Source of the DNA: Luteibacter mycovicinus
Lineage (GTDB): Bacteria > Pseudomonadota > Gammaproteobacteria > Xanthomonadales > Rhodanobacteraceae
DNA: 64,000 bases
NCBI RefSeq assembly: GCF_000745235.1
Contig: NZ_JQNL01000001.1
Coordinates: forward strand, 3,342,001-3,406,000
Direction: 5' to 3'
Below are positions 26,825-46,732 of this stretch, piece after piece. The notes beneath the pieces are model-generated. The model was not told the DNA's origin and made no database searches. It saw only the letters and a list, made by a program, of their open reading frames with translations. The position numbers and the translations under genes were made by a program. How positions within the stretch are numbered: the stretch's first letter is position 1; every line of letters starts with the position of its first letter.

Positions 26825-27310
26825 ATGTCCGGCACCCAGCGAGAAGTCGAATTCCGTTTCCTGGCCCAACCGACCGATGTGAACTTCGGCGGCAAAGTCC
26901 ACGGCGGCATGGTCATGAAGTGGCTCGATCAGGCAGGGTACGCCTGTGCGGTGGGCTGGAGTGGCGCCTATTGCGTGACCGTTTCGGTCAGTGGCATCCA
27001 GTTCCTTGCACCGATTCTCATCGGCGACCTCGTGACCGTCCGCGCCCGTCTGATCCATACCGGCACGTCGAGCATGCACCTCGCGGTGGACGTCCTCGCA
27101 CGGGACCTCCGTAGCGGCGAACAGCGTCTGGCCACCAGTTGCGTGATGGTCTTCGTGGCCATGGACAAGGCGGACGGCGGTAAGCCGACCCCGGTTCCGC
27201 CCTGGAAGCCGGTTGAAGAGAGGGATCTGCGCCTGCAGGAGTACGCCCTCAAGCTGATGGAAATGTCGCGTGCGATGGAGCCACTGGTGCTCGCCACGCG
27301 GGAGGCCTGA
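26825..27310 (+). CDS. Acyl-CoA thioesterase (YciA/BFIT-like hot dog)
   Basis: 161 residues. Single hot-dog domain with the signature PTDVNFGGKVHGGMVMKWLDQAGYACA, which holds the catalytic Asn/Asp region and the CoA-binding helix, and the ACOT-type HotDog end. It hydrolyses acyl-CoA to free acid and CoA in the cytoplasm; chain-length preference is not readable. It is divergent from the SpoIIE-type gene; AAGG lies upstream of the start. Confidence 0.88.
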   Translation: MSGTQREVEFRFLAQPTDVNFGGKVHGGMVMKWLDQAGYACAVGWSGAYCVTVSVSGIQFLAPILIGDLVTVRARLIHTGTSSMHLAVDVLARDLRSGEQRLATSCVMVFVAMDKADGGKPTPVPPWKPVEERDLRLQEYALKLMEMSRAMEPLVLATREA

Positions 27311-27436
27311 CAAAACGCTTCCCAAGGGCGACCCGCCTCGTTACACTGCGCGGCTCGCTCACCGACAACCCGTATCGGTGGGCTGTCCGGGCGTCGGTAA
27401 GCGGTCAAGGCATGTGTATTTTACGTGCGGAAGTTA

Positions 27437-27465
27437 TTGACAGTTTCCGGGGCGCTCGCGACAAT
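27437..27465 (+). promoter_or_regulatory. Promoter of the tRNA-tuf operon
   Basis: TTGACA (27437-27442), 17-bp spacer, GACAAT (27460-27465). Transcription would start about 8 bp before tRNA-Tyr. The -35 is a perfect sigma-70 consensus, as expected for a stable RNA operon; it probably drives the three tRNAs and tuf. The rest of 27311-27430 shows nothing else. Confidence 0.8.
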
Positions 27466-27479
27466 AGGCGTTCTATGTT

Positions 27480-27565
27480 GGAGGAATACCCAAGCGGCCA
27501 ACGGGGGCAGACTGTAAATCTGCTGGCTTACGCCTTCGGTGGTTCGAATCCACCTTCCTCCACCA
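27480..27565 (+). tRNA. tRNA-Tyr (GTA)
   Basis: 86-nt class II tRNA with a long variable arm (GGCTTACGCC-type), acceptor GGAGGAA/TTCCTCC, anticodon loop CTGTAAA (GTA), T arm GGTGG-TTCGAAT-CCACC, encoded CCA. Confidence 0.97.
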
Positions 27566-27582
27566 AACGAGTTCCGCGCAGT

Positions 27583-27656
27583 GCGGGAGTAGTTCAATGG
27601 TAGAACTTCAGCCTTCCAAGCTGATTGTGCGGGTTCGATTCCCGTCTCCCGCTCCA
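27583..27656 (+). tRNA. tRNA-Gly (TCC)
   Basis: 74 nt, acceptor GCGGGAG/CTCCCGC, anticodon loop CTTCCAA between TCAGC/GCTGA (TCC), T arm GCGGG-TTCGATT-CCCGT, encoded CCA. It lies 17 bp after tRNA-Tyr. Confidence 0.97.
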
Positions 27657-27682
27657 TTGATCTTACGCGCGCTGCGTTTCGT

Positions 27683-27758
<76 letters not shown>

Positions 27759-27821
27759 TCTTCGTCGCCCGCGGCGGTTCCTTTTTTACTATCTCATTGG
27801 CTCCAGCGGAGTTTAGCGCTC

Positions 27822-29012
27822 ATGGCAAAGGGTAAGTTCGAACGTAAGAAGCCGCACGTCAACGTCGGCACCATCGGTCACGTCGATCACGGCAAGACCA
27901 CGCTCACGGCTGCCCTGACCAAGATCGGCGCCGAGCGTTTCGGTGGCGAGTTCAAGGACTACGGTTCGATCGATGCGGCGCCGGAAGAGAAGGCACGCGG
28001 CATCACGATCTCGACCGCGCACGTGGAATACGAGTCGCCGAACCGTCACTACGGTCACGTCGACTGCCCGGGCCACGCTGACTATGTGAAGAACATGATC
28101 ACGGGTGCGGCGCAGATGGACGGCGCGATCCTGGTGTGCTCGGCCGCTGACGGCCCGATGCCGCAGACCCGCGAGCACATCCTGCTCTCGCGTCAGGTCG
28201 GCGTGCCGTACATCGTCGTGTTCCTGAACAAGGCCGACATGGTCGACGACGCCGAGCTGCTCGAGCTGGTCGAGATGGAAGTTCGCGAACTGCTGTCGAA
28301 GTACGAGTTCCCGGGCGACGACACCCCGATCGTTCACGGTTCGGCCCGCCTCGCGCTGGACGGCGACCAGTCGGAAATCGGCGTGCCGTCGATCATCAAG
28401 CTGGTCGATGCGCTGGACAGCTGGATTCCGGAGCCGGAGCGCGTGATCGACAAGCCGTTCCTGCTGCCGGTCGAAGACGTGTTCTCGATCTCGGGTCGCG
28501 GCACGGTGCTGACCGGTCGCGTCGAGCGCGGCATCGTGAAGGTGGGTGACCCGGCCGAAGTGGTCGGTCTGAAGGACACCCAGCAGACGACGGTCACGGG
28601 CGTGGAAATGTTCCGCAAGCTGCTGGACCAGGGTCAGGCCGGTGACAACGTCGGCGTGCTGGTTCGCGGCCTGAAGCGTGAAGACGTCGAGCGCGGCCAG
28701 GTGCTGGCTGCTCCGAAGTCGGTCACGCCGCACACCGAGTTCGAGGGTGAGGTGTACATCCTGTCGAAGGACGAGGGTGGCCGTCACACGCCGTTTTTCA
28801 GCAACTATCGTCCGCAGTTCTACTTCCGTACCACGGACGTGACCGGTTCGATCAAGCTGCCGGAAGGCGTCGAGATGGTGATGCCGGGCGACAACGTGAA
28901 GATCTCGGTGACCCTGGGCTTCCCGATCGCCATGGACGAAGGCCTGCGCTTCGCGATCCGCGAAGGCGGTCGTACCGTCGGCGCCGGCGTCGTCGCCAAG
29001 ATCAACAAGTAA
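27822..29012 (+). CDS. tufB: Elongation factor Tu, tRNA-linked copy
   Basis: 396 residues. It delivers aminoacyl-tRNA to the ribosome. G1 is [10 protein letters not shown], the switch II region is [13 protein letters not shown]4 is NKADM, and beta-barrel domains 2-3 follow. The product is identical to the second copy at 44750; the genes differ at about nine synonymous sites, six of them in the first ~110 bp. It is co-transcribed with the upstream tRNAs. GGAG lies 17 bp before the start. Confidence 0.97.
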   Translation: MAKGKFERKKPHVNVGTIGHVDHGKTTLTAALTKIGAERFGGEFKDYGSIDAAPEEKARGITISTAHVEYESPNRHYGHVDCPGHADYVKNMITGAAQMDGAILVCSAADGPMPQTREHILLSRQVGVPYIVVFLNKADMVDDAELLELVEMEVRELLSKYEFPGDDTPIVHGSARLALDGDQSEIGVPSIIKLVDALDSWIPEPERVIDKPFLLPVEDVFSISGRGTVLTGRVERGIVKVGDPAEVVGLKDTQQTTVTGVEMFRKLLDQGQAGDNVGVLVRGLKREDVERGQVLAAPKSVTPHTEFEGEVYILSKDEGGRHTPFFSNYRPQFYFRTTDVTGSIKLPEGVEMVMPGDNVKISVTLGFPIAMDEGLRFAIREGGRTVGAGVVAKINK

Positions 29013-29021
29013 GATAAGTGA

Positions 29022-29085
29022 TGCCGGCCCCTCGGGGTCGGCACCCGGTCGCGGGGCGGGTCGGTCTTTGACTGCCCGCCCCGCG
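29022..29085 (+). other. Two long GC hairpins between tufB and tRNA-Trp
   Basis: Stem TGCCGGCCCC / GGGGTCGGCA (29022-29043) and 11-bp stem CGCGGGGCGGG / CCCGCCCCGCG (29050-29085). Neither is followed by a T run, so they look more like processing or readthrough-limiting structures than classical terminators. Confidence 0.6.
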
Positions 29086-29104
29086 GTTCAACGGTTTCAT
29101 TTGT

Positions 29105-29180
<76 letters not shown>

Positions 29181-29265
29181 CTTTTCGAGGAACGACGGCG
29201 GTTGACGCCGGGCGCAAGCAGGCGGTTTCGCTCGCTACGTCCGTCAGGCACCAGGCCAAGCGCGC

Positions 29266-29661
29266 ATGAACACCAAGGCAGAACAAGCCAAGAGTATGGG
29301 CCCGGCCGATTTCGGCAAGCTGGCGCTCGCGCTGGTGGTGCTCGTCGCCGGCATCGTCGGTTTCTACTATTTCAGCGATAACCCGAGCGTGCCGTCCTTC
29401 GCGCGCGTCGTCGGCGTTATCGCCGCGGTCGTCGCCGCCATGGCGATCGGTGCCTTTACGGTGCCCGGCCGCAAGCTGCGTGGTTTCATCTCCGAATCGC
29501 AGTTCGAGTTGCGCAAGGTCGTCTGGCCGTCGCGCGACGAAACGTTGAAGACCACCGGCATCATCATCGTGGTCGTCATCATTCTCTCGCTGCTGATGGG
29601 GCTGATCGACTGGTTGCTTAAAACCATCGTGCTCGATTGGCTGCTTAAGCTCGGACATTGA
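29266..29661 (+). CDS. secE: Preprotein translocase subunit SecE
   Basis: 131 residues with three hydrophobic helices, the long proteobacterial form. The conserved cytoplasmic amphipathic region and last helix are present (SQFELRKVVWPSRDETLKTTGIIIVVV). SecE clamps the SecY halves in the SecYEG translocon of the inner membrane. It lies 8 bp before nusG. Confidence 0.96.
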   Translation: MNTKAEQAKSMGPADFGKLALALVVLVAGIVGFYYFSDNPSVPSFARVVGVIAAVVAAMAIGAFTVPGRKLRGFISESQFELRKVVWPSRDETLKTTGIIIVVVIILSLLMGLIDWLLKTIVLDWLLKLGH

Positions 29662-29669
29662 GGTAAGGC

Positions 29670-30230
29670 ATGAGCAAGCGCTGGTACGTGGTTCACGCCT
29701 ATTCGGGTTTCGAACAGCAGGTTCGCAAGGCCCTGACCGAGCGCGTCGTGCGCGAAGGTATGGAAGAGAAGTTCGGTGAGATCCTGGTCCCGACCGAGGA
29801 AGTCATCGAGATGCGCGGCGGCCAGAAGCGTCGCAGCGAGCGCAAGTTCTTCCCGGGTTATGTTCTGGTCCAGATCGAAACCGATACGAGCGGCAAGGTG
29901 CCGCGCATCGACGACGAATGCTGGCATCTGGTCAAGGAAACCCCGAAGGTCATGGGTTTCATCGGCGGCACCGCCGATCGTCCGCACCCGATCCGCGATA
30001 CCGAGGCTGACGCTATCCTCAGCCGCGTGCGCGAGGGTGTCGAAAAGCCCCGTCCGAAGGTTCTCTTCGAGCCGGGCGAGATGGTTCGCGTCACCGAAGG
30101 TCCGTTCAACGACTTCAATGGCGTCGTCGAAGAAGTCAACTACGAAAAGAGCCGCCTGCGCGTCGCGGTGCTCATTTTCGGTCGTTCTACCCCGGTCGAG
30201 CTCGAGTTCGGCCAGGTGGAGAAGGCCTAA
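29670..30230 (+). CDS. nusG: Transcription termination/antitermination protein NusG
   Basis: 186 residues. The N-terminal NGN domain begins [19 protein letters not shown] and contacts RNA polymerase. The C-terminal KOW domain ([23 protein letters not shown]) binds Rho or S10. Paired with secE as usual. A GGCGGGA/TCCCGCC hairpin (30240-30257, no T run) follows the stop. Confidence 0.97.
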   Translation: MSKRWYVVHAYSGFEQQVRKALTERVVREGMEEKFGEILVPTEEVIEMRGGQKRRSERKFFPGYVLVQIETDTSGKVPRIDDECWHLVKETPKVMGFIGGTADRPHPIRDTEADAILSRVREGVEKPRPKVLFEPGEMVRVTEGPFNDFNGVVEEVNYEKSRLRVAVLIFGRSTPVELEFGQVEKA

Positions 30231-30271
30231 GGGCCTCCTGGCGGGATCGCTCCCGCCCATTCGGCATCGGG

Positions 30272-30300
30272 TTGCTTAGCCCGGGTCGGACGCCTATAAT
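30272..30300 (+). promoter_or_regulatory. Promoter of the rplKA operon
   Basis: TTGCTT (30272-30277), 17-bp spacer, perfect TATAAT (30295-30300). The predicted start near 30307 leaves a ~125-nt leader before rplK. The leader contains a hairpin around GGGGTTCGCA / TGCGGATCCCC (30347-30369). In E. coli this leader is where L1 represses its own operon; an L1 site here is likely but I could not pin it down. Confidence 0.85.
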
Positions 30301-30432
30301 GCCCGGTCCACGCTGGAGCCTTGCGCTTCGGCGTGTCCGCGTTTCAGGGGTTCGCAGGTGCGGATCCCCTCACCACCACGGAAGGTCAACAGCGAGGAGC
30401 CGCAAGGCGTCAGCACTCGCGAGGAAAGTTAA

Positions 30433-30861
30433 ATGGCAAAGAAAGTCATTGGTTACATCAAGTTGCAGGTCAAGGCCGGTCAGGCTAACCCGTCGCCGCC
30501 GGTCGGTCCGGCCCTCGGTCAGCGCGGCCTGAACATCATGGAGTTCTGCAAGGCGTTCAATGCCGCCACGCAGAAGCTCGAGCCGGGTCTTCCGATCCCG
30601 GTCGTGATCACGGCCTACTCGGACCGTACCTTCACCTTCATCACGAAGACCCCGCCGGCCTCGATCCTTCTCAAGAAGATCACGGGCGTGGCCAAGGGCT
30701 CGCAGAAGCCGAACACCGACAAGGTCGGTAAGGTCACCCGCGCCCAGCTCGAGGAAATCGCGAAGCAGAAGGAGCCGGATCTCACGGCTGCTGATCTCGA
30801 AGCCGCCGTGCGTACGATCGCCGGCAGCGCGCGTTCCATGGGTCTGGTGGTGGAGGGTTAA
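30433..30861 (+). CDS. rplK: 50S ribosomal protein L11
   Basis: 142 residues. L11 forms the GTPase-associated centre with 23S rRNA. Typical N-terminus ([24 protein letters not shown]) and RNA-binding C-terminal domain ending in [11 protein letters not shown]. Start preceded by GAGGAAAG. rplA starts 3 bp after the stop. Confidence 0.97.
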   Translation: MAKKVIGYIKLQVKAGQANPSPPVGPALGQRGLNIMEFCKAFNAATQKLEPGLPIPVVITAYSDRTFTFITKTPPASILLKKITGVAKGSQKPNTDKVGKVTRAQLEEIAKQKEPDLTAADLEAAVRTIAGSARSMGLVVEG

Positions 30862-30864
30862 GTC

Positions 30865-31572
30865 ATGGCAAAGCTCACTAAGCGTATGAAGGCCGCATCG
30901 GCCGCTGTCCAGCCCGGCAAGACCTATGGTCTCGACGAAGCGCTGAAGATCGTCAAGGACAACGCCAAGGCCAAGTTCGGCGAGTCGGTCGACGTCTCGG
31001 TCCGTCTCGGCATCGACGCGAAGAAGTCCGACCAGGGCGTTCGCGGTTCCTCGCTGCTGCCGCACGGCACCGGCAAGACCGTTCGCGTGGCCGTGTTCGT
31101 GCCGCCGGGTGAGAAGGCTGACGCCGCTCTCGCCGCCGGCGCCGACGCTGTCGGTATGGACGACCTCGCCGAGAAGATGGCCGCTGGCGATCTGAACTAC
31201 GGCCGCGTCATTGCTACGCCGGACGCGATGCGCGTTGTCGGTAAGCTCGGTCAGGTCCTCGGTCCCCGTGGCCTGATGCCGAACCCGAAGGACGGCTCGG
31301 TCACCGCCGACGTCGCCACGGCCGTCAAGAACGCCAAGGCCGGCCAGGTCAAGTTCCGTAACGACAAGGGTGGCATCATCCACGCCACCATCGGCAAGGC
31401 GAGCTTCGAAGCCGCCCAGCTGGCCGACAACCTGAATGCCCTGATCGCCGACCTGCTGAAGGCCAAGCCTTCCGCAGCCAAGGGTCAGTACATCCAGAAG
31501 GTCGCGCTGTCGAGCACCATGGGCGTGGGCGTGCCGGTCGATACCTCGACCGTGAACACCTCGGCCAAGTAA
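30865..31572 (+). CDS. rplA: 50S ribosomal protein L1
   Basis: 235 residues. L1 forms the mobile stalk at the E site and is the autogenous repressor of the L11 operon. Conserved [17 protein letters not shown] and [16 protein letters not shown] segments are present. It is followed by a strong hairpin and the L10 leader. Confidence 0.97.
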   Translation: MAKLTKRMKAASAAVQPGKTYGLDEALKIVKDNAKAKFGESVDVSVRLGIDAKKSDQGVRGSSLLPHGTGKTVRVAVFVPPGEKADAALAAGADAVGMDDLAEKMAAGDLNYGRVIATPDAMRVVGKLGQVLGPRGLMPNPKDGSVTADVATAVKNAKAGQVKFRNDKGGIIHATIGKASFEAAQLADNLNALIADLLKAKPSAAKGQYIQKVALSSTMGVGVPVDTSTVNTSAK

Positions 31573-31584
31573 TCCGTTTTACGG

Positions 31585-31617
31585 CCCCCGCCGGTTCGCC
31601 GGCGGGGGAACGTTTTT
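31585..31617 (+). terminator. Terminator-like hairpin between rplA and rplJ
   Basis: Perfect 10-bp stem CCCCCGCCGG / CCGGCGGGGG closed by a stable TTCG tetraloop, then AACGTTTTT. The T run begins 4 nt after the stem, so termination may be partial, letting some rplKA transcripts enter rplJL. Confidence 0.75.
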
Positions 31618-31640
31618 GAGGGCAGCCGGGGACGCAAGTC

Positions 31641-31782
31641 CACGGTAGCCGTCAAAGACCGTAGGCGCGTTCAGCGCGCGACGGCGACGAGCAGGGAGCT
31701 CGTGTTGGCATGGAAACGCCGTCGTCGTTAGCGGGTTCGCTTAATCGGATACCTCGCGGTGTCCGGCCTGCGTAGATGGTGT
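31641..31782 (+). ncRNA. L10 (rplJ) leader, autoregulatory element
   Basis: The 342-bp rplA-rplJ gap contains GCCGTCAAAGACCGTAGG (from about 31647) and, downstream, CTTAATCGG (31740) and CCTGCGTAGATGGTG (31767-31781). These match in order the E. coli L10 leader segments. GCCGTC pairs with GATGGT and GTAGG with CCTGC (G-U pairs included), closing the L10/L12-binding stem. A GGGACAC/GTGTCCC hairpin (31826-31842) lies between the leader and rplJ. L10 with L12 is expected to bind here and repress translation. Confidence 0.82.
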
Positions 31783-31914
31783 AGCCCCTTCCGTATTCGT
31801 TTCGAATGGGGAAAGGCCACCACCCGGGACACGTCGTGTCCCCGACGTCAGGACGATGTCGCCCAGGACCGCAAACGGCAGGAGTCGTGAGCGGAGTTCA
31901 ATTGGAGGAGTGCA

Positions 31915-32448
31915 ATGGCTCTCAATCTGTCCCAGAAGCAAGAAGTAGTCGCAGAGCTGGCAGAAATCGCCGCTAAGGCTCACTCCTTGGTCGCTGTCGA
32001 GTACGCAGGCACCACGGTCTCTCAGATGACCGCGATGCGTAAGAAGGCACGCGAGTCGGGCGTTTTCTTGAAAGTTGTCAAGAACACGCTTGCCGCCCGC
32101 GCTGTCGCCGGAACCGAGTTCGAGGTCGTCCAGGACGCTCTCGTCGGTCCGCTGCTTTATGCGTTCTCGCTCGAAGAACCCGGCGCTGCCGGGCGCGTGA
32201 TCAAGGAATTCGCAAAGTCTAACGACAAGCTCATCCCGAAGGTCGTTTCGGTGGAAGGCAAGCTGCTTCCCCCGGCGCACGTCGACGTTCTCGCGTCGCT
32301 GCCGACCCGCCAGGAAGCGCTTGCCATGCTGGCCCGCGTCCTGTCCGAACCGGCTGCGATGTTCGCACGCGCCGTCAAGGCAGTGGCCGATCAGCAGGGT
32401 GGTGGCGAAGTCGCCGCCGACGCCCCGACCGAAGCCGAACCCGCCTAA
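31915..32448 (+). CDS. rplJ: 50S ribosomal protein L10
   Basis: 177 residues. L10 anchors L7/L12 dimers through its C-terminal helix and binds 23S rRNA near L11. N-terminus [19 protein letters not shown], conserved [10 protein letters not shown]. Strong GGAGGAG upstream. It is the regulator of its own operon through the leader described above. Confidence 0.97.
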   Translation: MALNLSQKQEVVAELAEIAAKAHSLVAVEYAGTTVSQMTAMRKKARESGVFLKVVKNTLAARAVAGTEFEVVQDALVGPLLYAFSLEEPGAAGRVIKEFAKSNDKLIPKVVSVEGKLLPPAHVDVLASLPTRQEALAMLARVLSEPAAMFARAVKAVADQQGGGEVAADAPTEAEPA

Positions 32449-32492
32449 GTTCGCCGACTTTTCTCATCGAAACCATTTAAAGGTAAGAAACA

Positions 32493-32864
32493 ATGTCCAC
32501 CCTGACCACCGAACAGATCGTCGAAGCCATCAAGGCCAAGTCCCTGATGGAAATCATGGAACTGGTTAAGTCGATCGAAGACACCTTTGGCGTCTCGGCT
32601 GCCGCTCCGGTTGCCGCCGCTGGCCCGGCCGCTGCCGGCCCGGCCGCTGAAGAGCAGACCGAGTTCGACGTGATCCTCAAGTCCGCTGGCGACAAGAAGG
32701 TCGACGTCATCAAGGCTGTCCGCGCCATCACCGGCCTCGGCCTGAAGGAAGCGAAGGACCTGACCGAAGCCGGTGGCGTCGTGAAGGAAGCCGCTTCGAA
32801 GGACGACGCTGCCAAGTTCAAGAAGGATCTGGAAGCTGCCGGCGCCACGGTCGAACTCAAGTAA
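32493..32864 (+). CDS. rplL: 50S ribosomal protein L7/L12
   Basis: 123 residues. Helical N-terminal dimerisation domain, Ala/Pro/Gly hinge ([18 protein letters not shown]), and the C-terminal factor-binding domain ([32 protein letters not shown]). It forms the stalk that recruits translation GTPases. Confidence 0.97.
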   Translation: MSTLTTEQIVEAIKAKSLMEIMELVKSIEDTFGVSAAAPVAAAGPAAAGPAAEEQTEFDVILKSAGDKKVDVIKAVRAITGLGLKEAKDLTEAGGVVKEAASKDDAAKFKKDLEAAGATVELK

Positions 32865-32906
32865 TCGGCGCCTTGCGCGCCAGTAGTTCGACATAGCGTC
32901 AAGTGA

Positions 32907-32933
32907 GCCTGGGGGCGTAAGCCCCCGGGCTTT
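32907..32933 (+). terminator. Attenuator-like hairpin between rplL and rpoB
   Basis: 10-bp stem GCCTGGGGGC / GCCCCCGGGC with GTAA loop followed by only TTT. In E. coli a partial terminator at this place sets the ratio of L7/L12 to RNA polymerase transcripts; the short T run here fits partial termination. Confidence 0.75.
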
Positions 32934-33106
32934 GGCCGTTCAGCGGCCTGTTCGAAGCGTCACGCGTCATGTTCCACGCTGTCCCTGTCGGAAATGGGAC
33001 ATCGGGAGTCGAGGGCAGCGATGCCCTGCGGTACGAATCTCGATCTCCGATTTTCGATCCATCCGATTTTTGATTGACCCATTACTGAGTCGAGGCGGTA
33101 CCTACC

Positions 33107-37276
<4,170 letters not shown>

Positions 37277-37301
37277 TCGTCGCGGCTACCGGAGATTACG
37301 C

Positions 37302-41516
<4,215 letters not shown>

Positions 41517-41546
41517 GGCCCGTATCGCGGGTTTTGCTTGTACATA

Positions 41547-41667
41547 CGAAATGAGGCGCAGGGACGCGCCTCGTGTTCGGATTCAAGGACGATGGGCGCC
41601 AGTTCGCTTCGCGGGCGGCGCACGTCAACAACGTTCTTATGGCGGGCCGATCTTTCGGTCTGCCTTT
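41547..41667 (+). promoter_or_regulatory. rpsL (str operon) leader with module shared with the S10 leader
   Basis: The 14-mer CGAAATGAGGCGCA (41547-41560) opens a hairpin GAGGCGC / GCGCCTC (41553-41572). TTCG (41576), CAAGGA (41584), GCCAG (41598) and CGGGCG (41612) follow. A 10-bp hairpin GGCGGGCCGA-TCTT-TCGGTCTGCC (41641-41664) and TTT come next. The same order of elements appears before rpsJ at 46104-46261. Function unknown; a leader RNA for r-protein control is the simplest reading. Confidence 0.65.
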
Positions 41668-41690
41668 ATGTTTCTCAGGAATAGCTTCGC

Positions 41691-42065
<375 letters not shown>

Positions 42066-42081
42066 GTAAAGGACAAGAATT

Positions 42082-42549
42082 ATGTCGCGTAAAGGTTCCC
42101 ATCCCGCCCGTGTGGTCCTCCCGGACCCGAAGCACGGAAGCCAGCTGATCGCCCGCTTCATCAATATGGTGATGAAGTCCGGCAAGAAGTCCGTCGCCGA
42201 ATCCATCGTGTACGGCGCCCTGCAGCACATCGGTGAAAAGCACGCCGAGCCGGTGCAGCTTGTCGAGAAGGCCCTGGGCAACATCGCCCCGGCCGTCGAA
42301 GTCAAGTCGCGTCGTGTCGGTGGTGCTACGTACCAGGTGCCGGTCGAAGTCCGTCCGGGCCGTCGTATGGCGCTTGCCATGCGCTGGGTGATCGACGCGG
42401 CGCGCAAGCGCGGCGAGACGTCCATGCCGCGCAAGCTGGCCGCTGAACTGCTCGAAGCCTCGGAATCCCGTGGCGGCGCCGTCAAAAAGCGCGAAGAAAC
42501 GCACCGCATGGCGGAGGCCAACAAGGCCTTCTCGCATTACCGCTGGTAA
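42082..42549 (+). CDS. rpsG: 30S ribosomal protein S7
   Basis: 155 residues. It initiates assembly of the 30S head. Conserved [22 protein letters not shown] and [15 protein letters not shown]...ALAMRW segments are present. In E. coli S7 represses the str operon by binding the rpsL-rpsG gap; here that gap is only 16 nt, leaving little room for such a site. Confidence 0.97.
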   Translation: MSRKGSHPARVVLPDPKHGSQLIARFINMVMKSGKKSVAESIVYGALQHIGEKHAEPVQLVEKALGNIAPAVEVKSRRVGGATYQVPVEVRPGRRMALAMRWVIDAARKRGETSMPRKLAAELLEASESRGGAVKKREETHRMAEANKAFSHYRW

Positions 42550-42575
42550 TTACAGCTCCAGATTGAGGAAAGACC

Positions 42576-44699
<2,124 letters not shown>

Positions 44700-44749
44700 T
44701 CGGGCTTCTTCATAAAAACTTTTAACGATTTTTCAGAGGTTTCAGAGTC

Positions 44750-45940
44750 ATGGCAAAGGGTAAGTTCGAGCGTAAGAAGCCGCACGTCAACGTCGGCACC
44801 ATCGGTCACGTCGACCACGGCAAGACCACGCTGACCGCCGCGCTGACCAAGATCGGCGCCGAGCGTTTCGGTGGCGAGTTCAAGGACTACGGTTCGATCG
44901 ATGCGGCGCCGGAAGAGAAGGCACGCGGCATCACGATCTCGACCGCGCACGTGGAATACGAGTCGCCGAACCGTCACTACGGTCACGTCGACTGCCCGGG
45001 CCACGCTGACTATGTGAAGAACATGATCACGGGTGCGGCGCAGATGGACGGCGCGATCCTGGTGTGCTCGGCCGCTGACGGTCCGATGCCGCAGACCCGC
45101 GAGCACATCCTGCTCTCGCGTCAGGTCGGCGTGCCGTACATCGTCGTGTTCCTGAACAAGGCCGACATGGTCGACGACGCCGAGCTGCTCGAGCTGGTCG
45201 AGATGGAAGTCCGCGAGCTGCTGTCGAAGTACGAGTTCCCGGGCGACGACACCCCGATCGTTCACGGTTCGGCCCGCCTCGCGCTGGACGGCGACCAGTC
45301 GGAAATCGGCGTGCCGTCGATCATCAAGCTGGTCGATGCGCTGGACAGCTGGATTCCGGAGCCGGAGCGCGTGATCGACAAGCCGTTCCTGCTGCCGGTC
45401 GAAGACGTGTTCTCGATCTCGGGTCGCGGCACGGTGCTGACCGGTCGCGTCGAGCGCGGCATCGTGAAGGTGGGTGACCCGGCCGAAGTGGTCGGTCTGA
45501 AGGACACCCAGCAGACGACGGTCACGGGCGTGGAAATGTTCCGCAAGCTGCTGGACCAGGGTCAGGCCGGTGACAACGTCGGCGTGCTGGTTCGCGGCCT
45601 GAAGCGTGAAGACGTCGAGCGCGGCCAGGTGCTGGCTGCTCCGAAGTCGGTCACGCCGCACACCGAGTTCGAGGGTGAGGTGTACATCCTGTCGAAGGAC
45701 GAGGGTGGCCGTCACACGCCGTTTTTCAGCAACTATCGTCCGCAGTTCTACTTCCGTACCACGGACGTGACCGGTTCGATCAAGCTGCCGGAAGGCGTCG
45801 AGATGGTGATGCCGGGCGACAACGTGAAGATCTCGGTGACCCTGGGCTTCCCGATCGCCATGGACGAAGGCCTGCGCTTCGCGATCCGCGAAGGCGGTCG
45901 TACCGTCGGCGCCGGCGTCGTCGCCAAGATCAACAAGTAA
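44750..45940 (+). CDS. tufA: Elongation factor Tu, str-operon copy
   Basis: 396 residues, identical in protein sequence to the tRNA-linked copy at 27822. Differences between the two genes are synonymous: six in the first ~110 bp and three more at the codons around 45080-45220. From there to the stop they look identical, and the flanks are unrelated. This pattern points to gene conversion. A strong terminator follows 41 bp after the stop. Confidence 0.97.
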   Translation: MAKGKFERKKPHVNVGTIGHVDHGKTTLTAALTKIGAERFGGEFKDYGSIDAAPEEKARGITISTAHVEYESPNRHYGHVDCPGHADYVKNMITGAAQMDGAILVCSAADGPMPQTREHILLSRQVGVPYIVVFLNKADMVDDAELLELVEMEVRELLSKYEFPGDDTPIVHGSARLALDGDQSEIGVPSIIKLVDALDSWIPEPERVIDKPFLLPVEDVFSISGRGTVLTGRVERGIVKVGDPAEVVGLKDTQQTTVTGVEMFRKLLDQGQAGDNVGVLVRGLKREDVERGQVLAAPKSVTPHTEFEGEVYILSKDEGGRHTPFFSNYRPQFYFRTTDVTGSIKLPEGVEMVMPGDNVKISVTLGFPIAMDEGLRFAIREGGRTVGAGVVAKINK

Positions 45941-45981
45941 GAAATCGCCGGGGCAGGGTGACCTGTCCGGCTGTTGAAGAG

Positions 45982-46009
45982 GCGGGAGCGAAAGCTCCCG
46001 CTTTTTTTT
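45982..46009 (+). terminator. Rho-independent terminator of the str operon
   Basis: Perfect 8-bp stem GCGGGAGC / GCTCCCGC with GAAA tetraloop and eight T. The 460-bp gap from tufA to rpsJ also holds two possible promoters, the shared leader module and an attenuator-like hairpin, listed separately. Confidence 0.96.
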
Positions 46010-46030
46010 GGTTATTTTTTGAGCAGGGGC

Positions 46031-46059
46031 TTCCTTTTCTCCGGTAGACCGGCTATATT
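46031..46059 (+). promoter_or_regulatory. Possible upstream promoter of the S10 operon
   Basis: TTCCTT (46031-46036), 17-bp spacer, TATATT (46054-46059). The -35 is weak. It is of interest because a transcript from here would contain the leader module at 46104. Confidence 0.4.
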
Positions 46060-46103
46060 CGCCGAGTTATATCAGCCCTAAGTCCTTCGGGACGGGCTCA
46101 CCG

Positions 46104-46180
46104 CGAAATGAGGCGCACGGAATGTGCTTCGAGTTCGCAGGCAAGGATGCCGCATAGAGTGCCAGCCAGGCCAACGGGCG
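46104..46180 (+). promoter_or_regulatory. S10 leader module shared with the rpsL leader
   Basis: CGAAATGAGGCGCA (46104-46117) opens a hairpin GAGGCGCA / TGTGCTTC (46110-46130) that has two G-U pairs where the rpsL version has G-C. TTCG (46134), CAAGGA (46142), GCCAG (46161) and CGGGCG (46175) follow with nearly the same spacings as in the rpsL leader (8, 19 versus 14, and 14 nt). Not recognised as a named element. Confidence 0.65.
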
Positions 46181-46189
46181 CGAGCTCTG

Positions 46190-46218
46190 TTGACCGATGT
46201 CGTTGTGTATTCTATACT
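46190..46218 (+). promoter_or_regulatory. Main S10-operon promoter
   Basis: TTGACC (46190-46195), 17-bp spacer, TATACT (46213-46218). Predicted transcription start near 46225, leaving a ~175-nt leader before rpsJ. Confidence 0.85.
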
Positions 46219-46228
46219 TTTCTGTCTA

Positions 46229-46261
46229 GGCGGGCCGTTTATACGGCCTGCCTGACTTTTT
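46229..46261 (+). terminator. Attenuator-like hairpin at the start of the S10 leader
   Basis: 10-bp stem GGCGGGCCGT / ACGGCCTGCC (one G-U) with TTAT loop, then TGACTTTTT. It begins about 4 nt into the predicted transcript. The same stem precedes rpsL at 41641. In E. coli L4 controls S10 transcription by attenuation in the leader, but the structures are not obviously homologous. Confidence 0.65.
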
Positions 46262-46400
46262 CGGGTCGTTCCGGGCGGTGCCACACCGTTCCAGTTCGGC
46301 CCGTTGCGACACCCGTAAGTCAGTAACAAGGGTTGTGCGGGGTGGCGAGAAGCCATTCCGAATCACAAGAACGTTCTTTCGATAACAGGACACGGTTTTT

Positions 46401-46712
46401 ATGGCGAACCAAAAGATTCGCATCCGGCTCAAGGCGTTCGATCATCGTCTGATCGATCGTTCGGCCAGCGAAATCGTCGAGACGGCCAAGCGCACCGGCG
46501 CTACGGTCCTCGGCCCGATCCCGCTGCCGACCAAGATTGAGCGCTACACCATTCTGGTGTCGCCGCACGTCGACAAAGATGCCCGCGACCAGTACGAGAC
46601 CCGTACGCACAAGCGCGTTCTGGACATCGTCGACCCCAACGACAAGACCGTGGACGCGCTCATGAAGCTCGATCTCGCGGCTGGCGTTGACGTGCAGATC
46701 AAGCTCGGCTGA
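46401..46712 (+). CDS. rpsJ: 30S ribosomal protein S10
   Basis: 103 residues. First gene of the S10 operon; also binds NusB/NusG in antitermination. N-terminus [20 protein letters not shown] and the loop [27 protein letters not shown] are typical. Followed by rplC after 20 bp. Confidence 0.97.
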   Translation: MANQKIRIRLKAFDHRLIDRSASEIVETAKRTGATVLGPIPLPTKIERYTILVSPHVDKDARDQYETRTHKRVLDIVDPNDKTVDALMKLDLAAGVDVQIKLG

Positions 46713-46732
46713 GCGGATAAAAGGATACGAAG

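Noticed and set aside
29022..29085. Classical terminator after tufB
   Set aside because: Stems are strong but no T run follows either one, so I list them only as hairpins.
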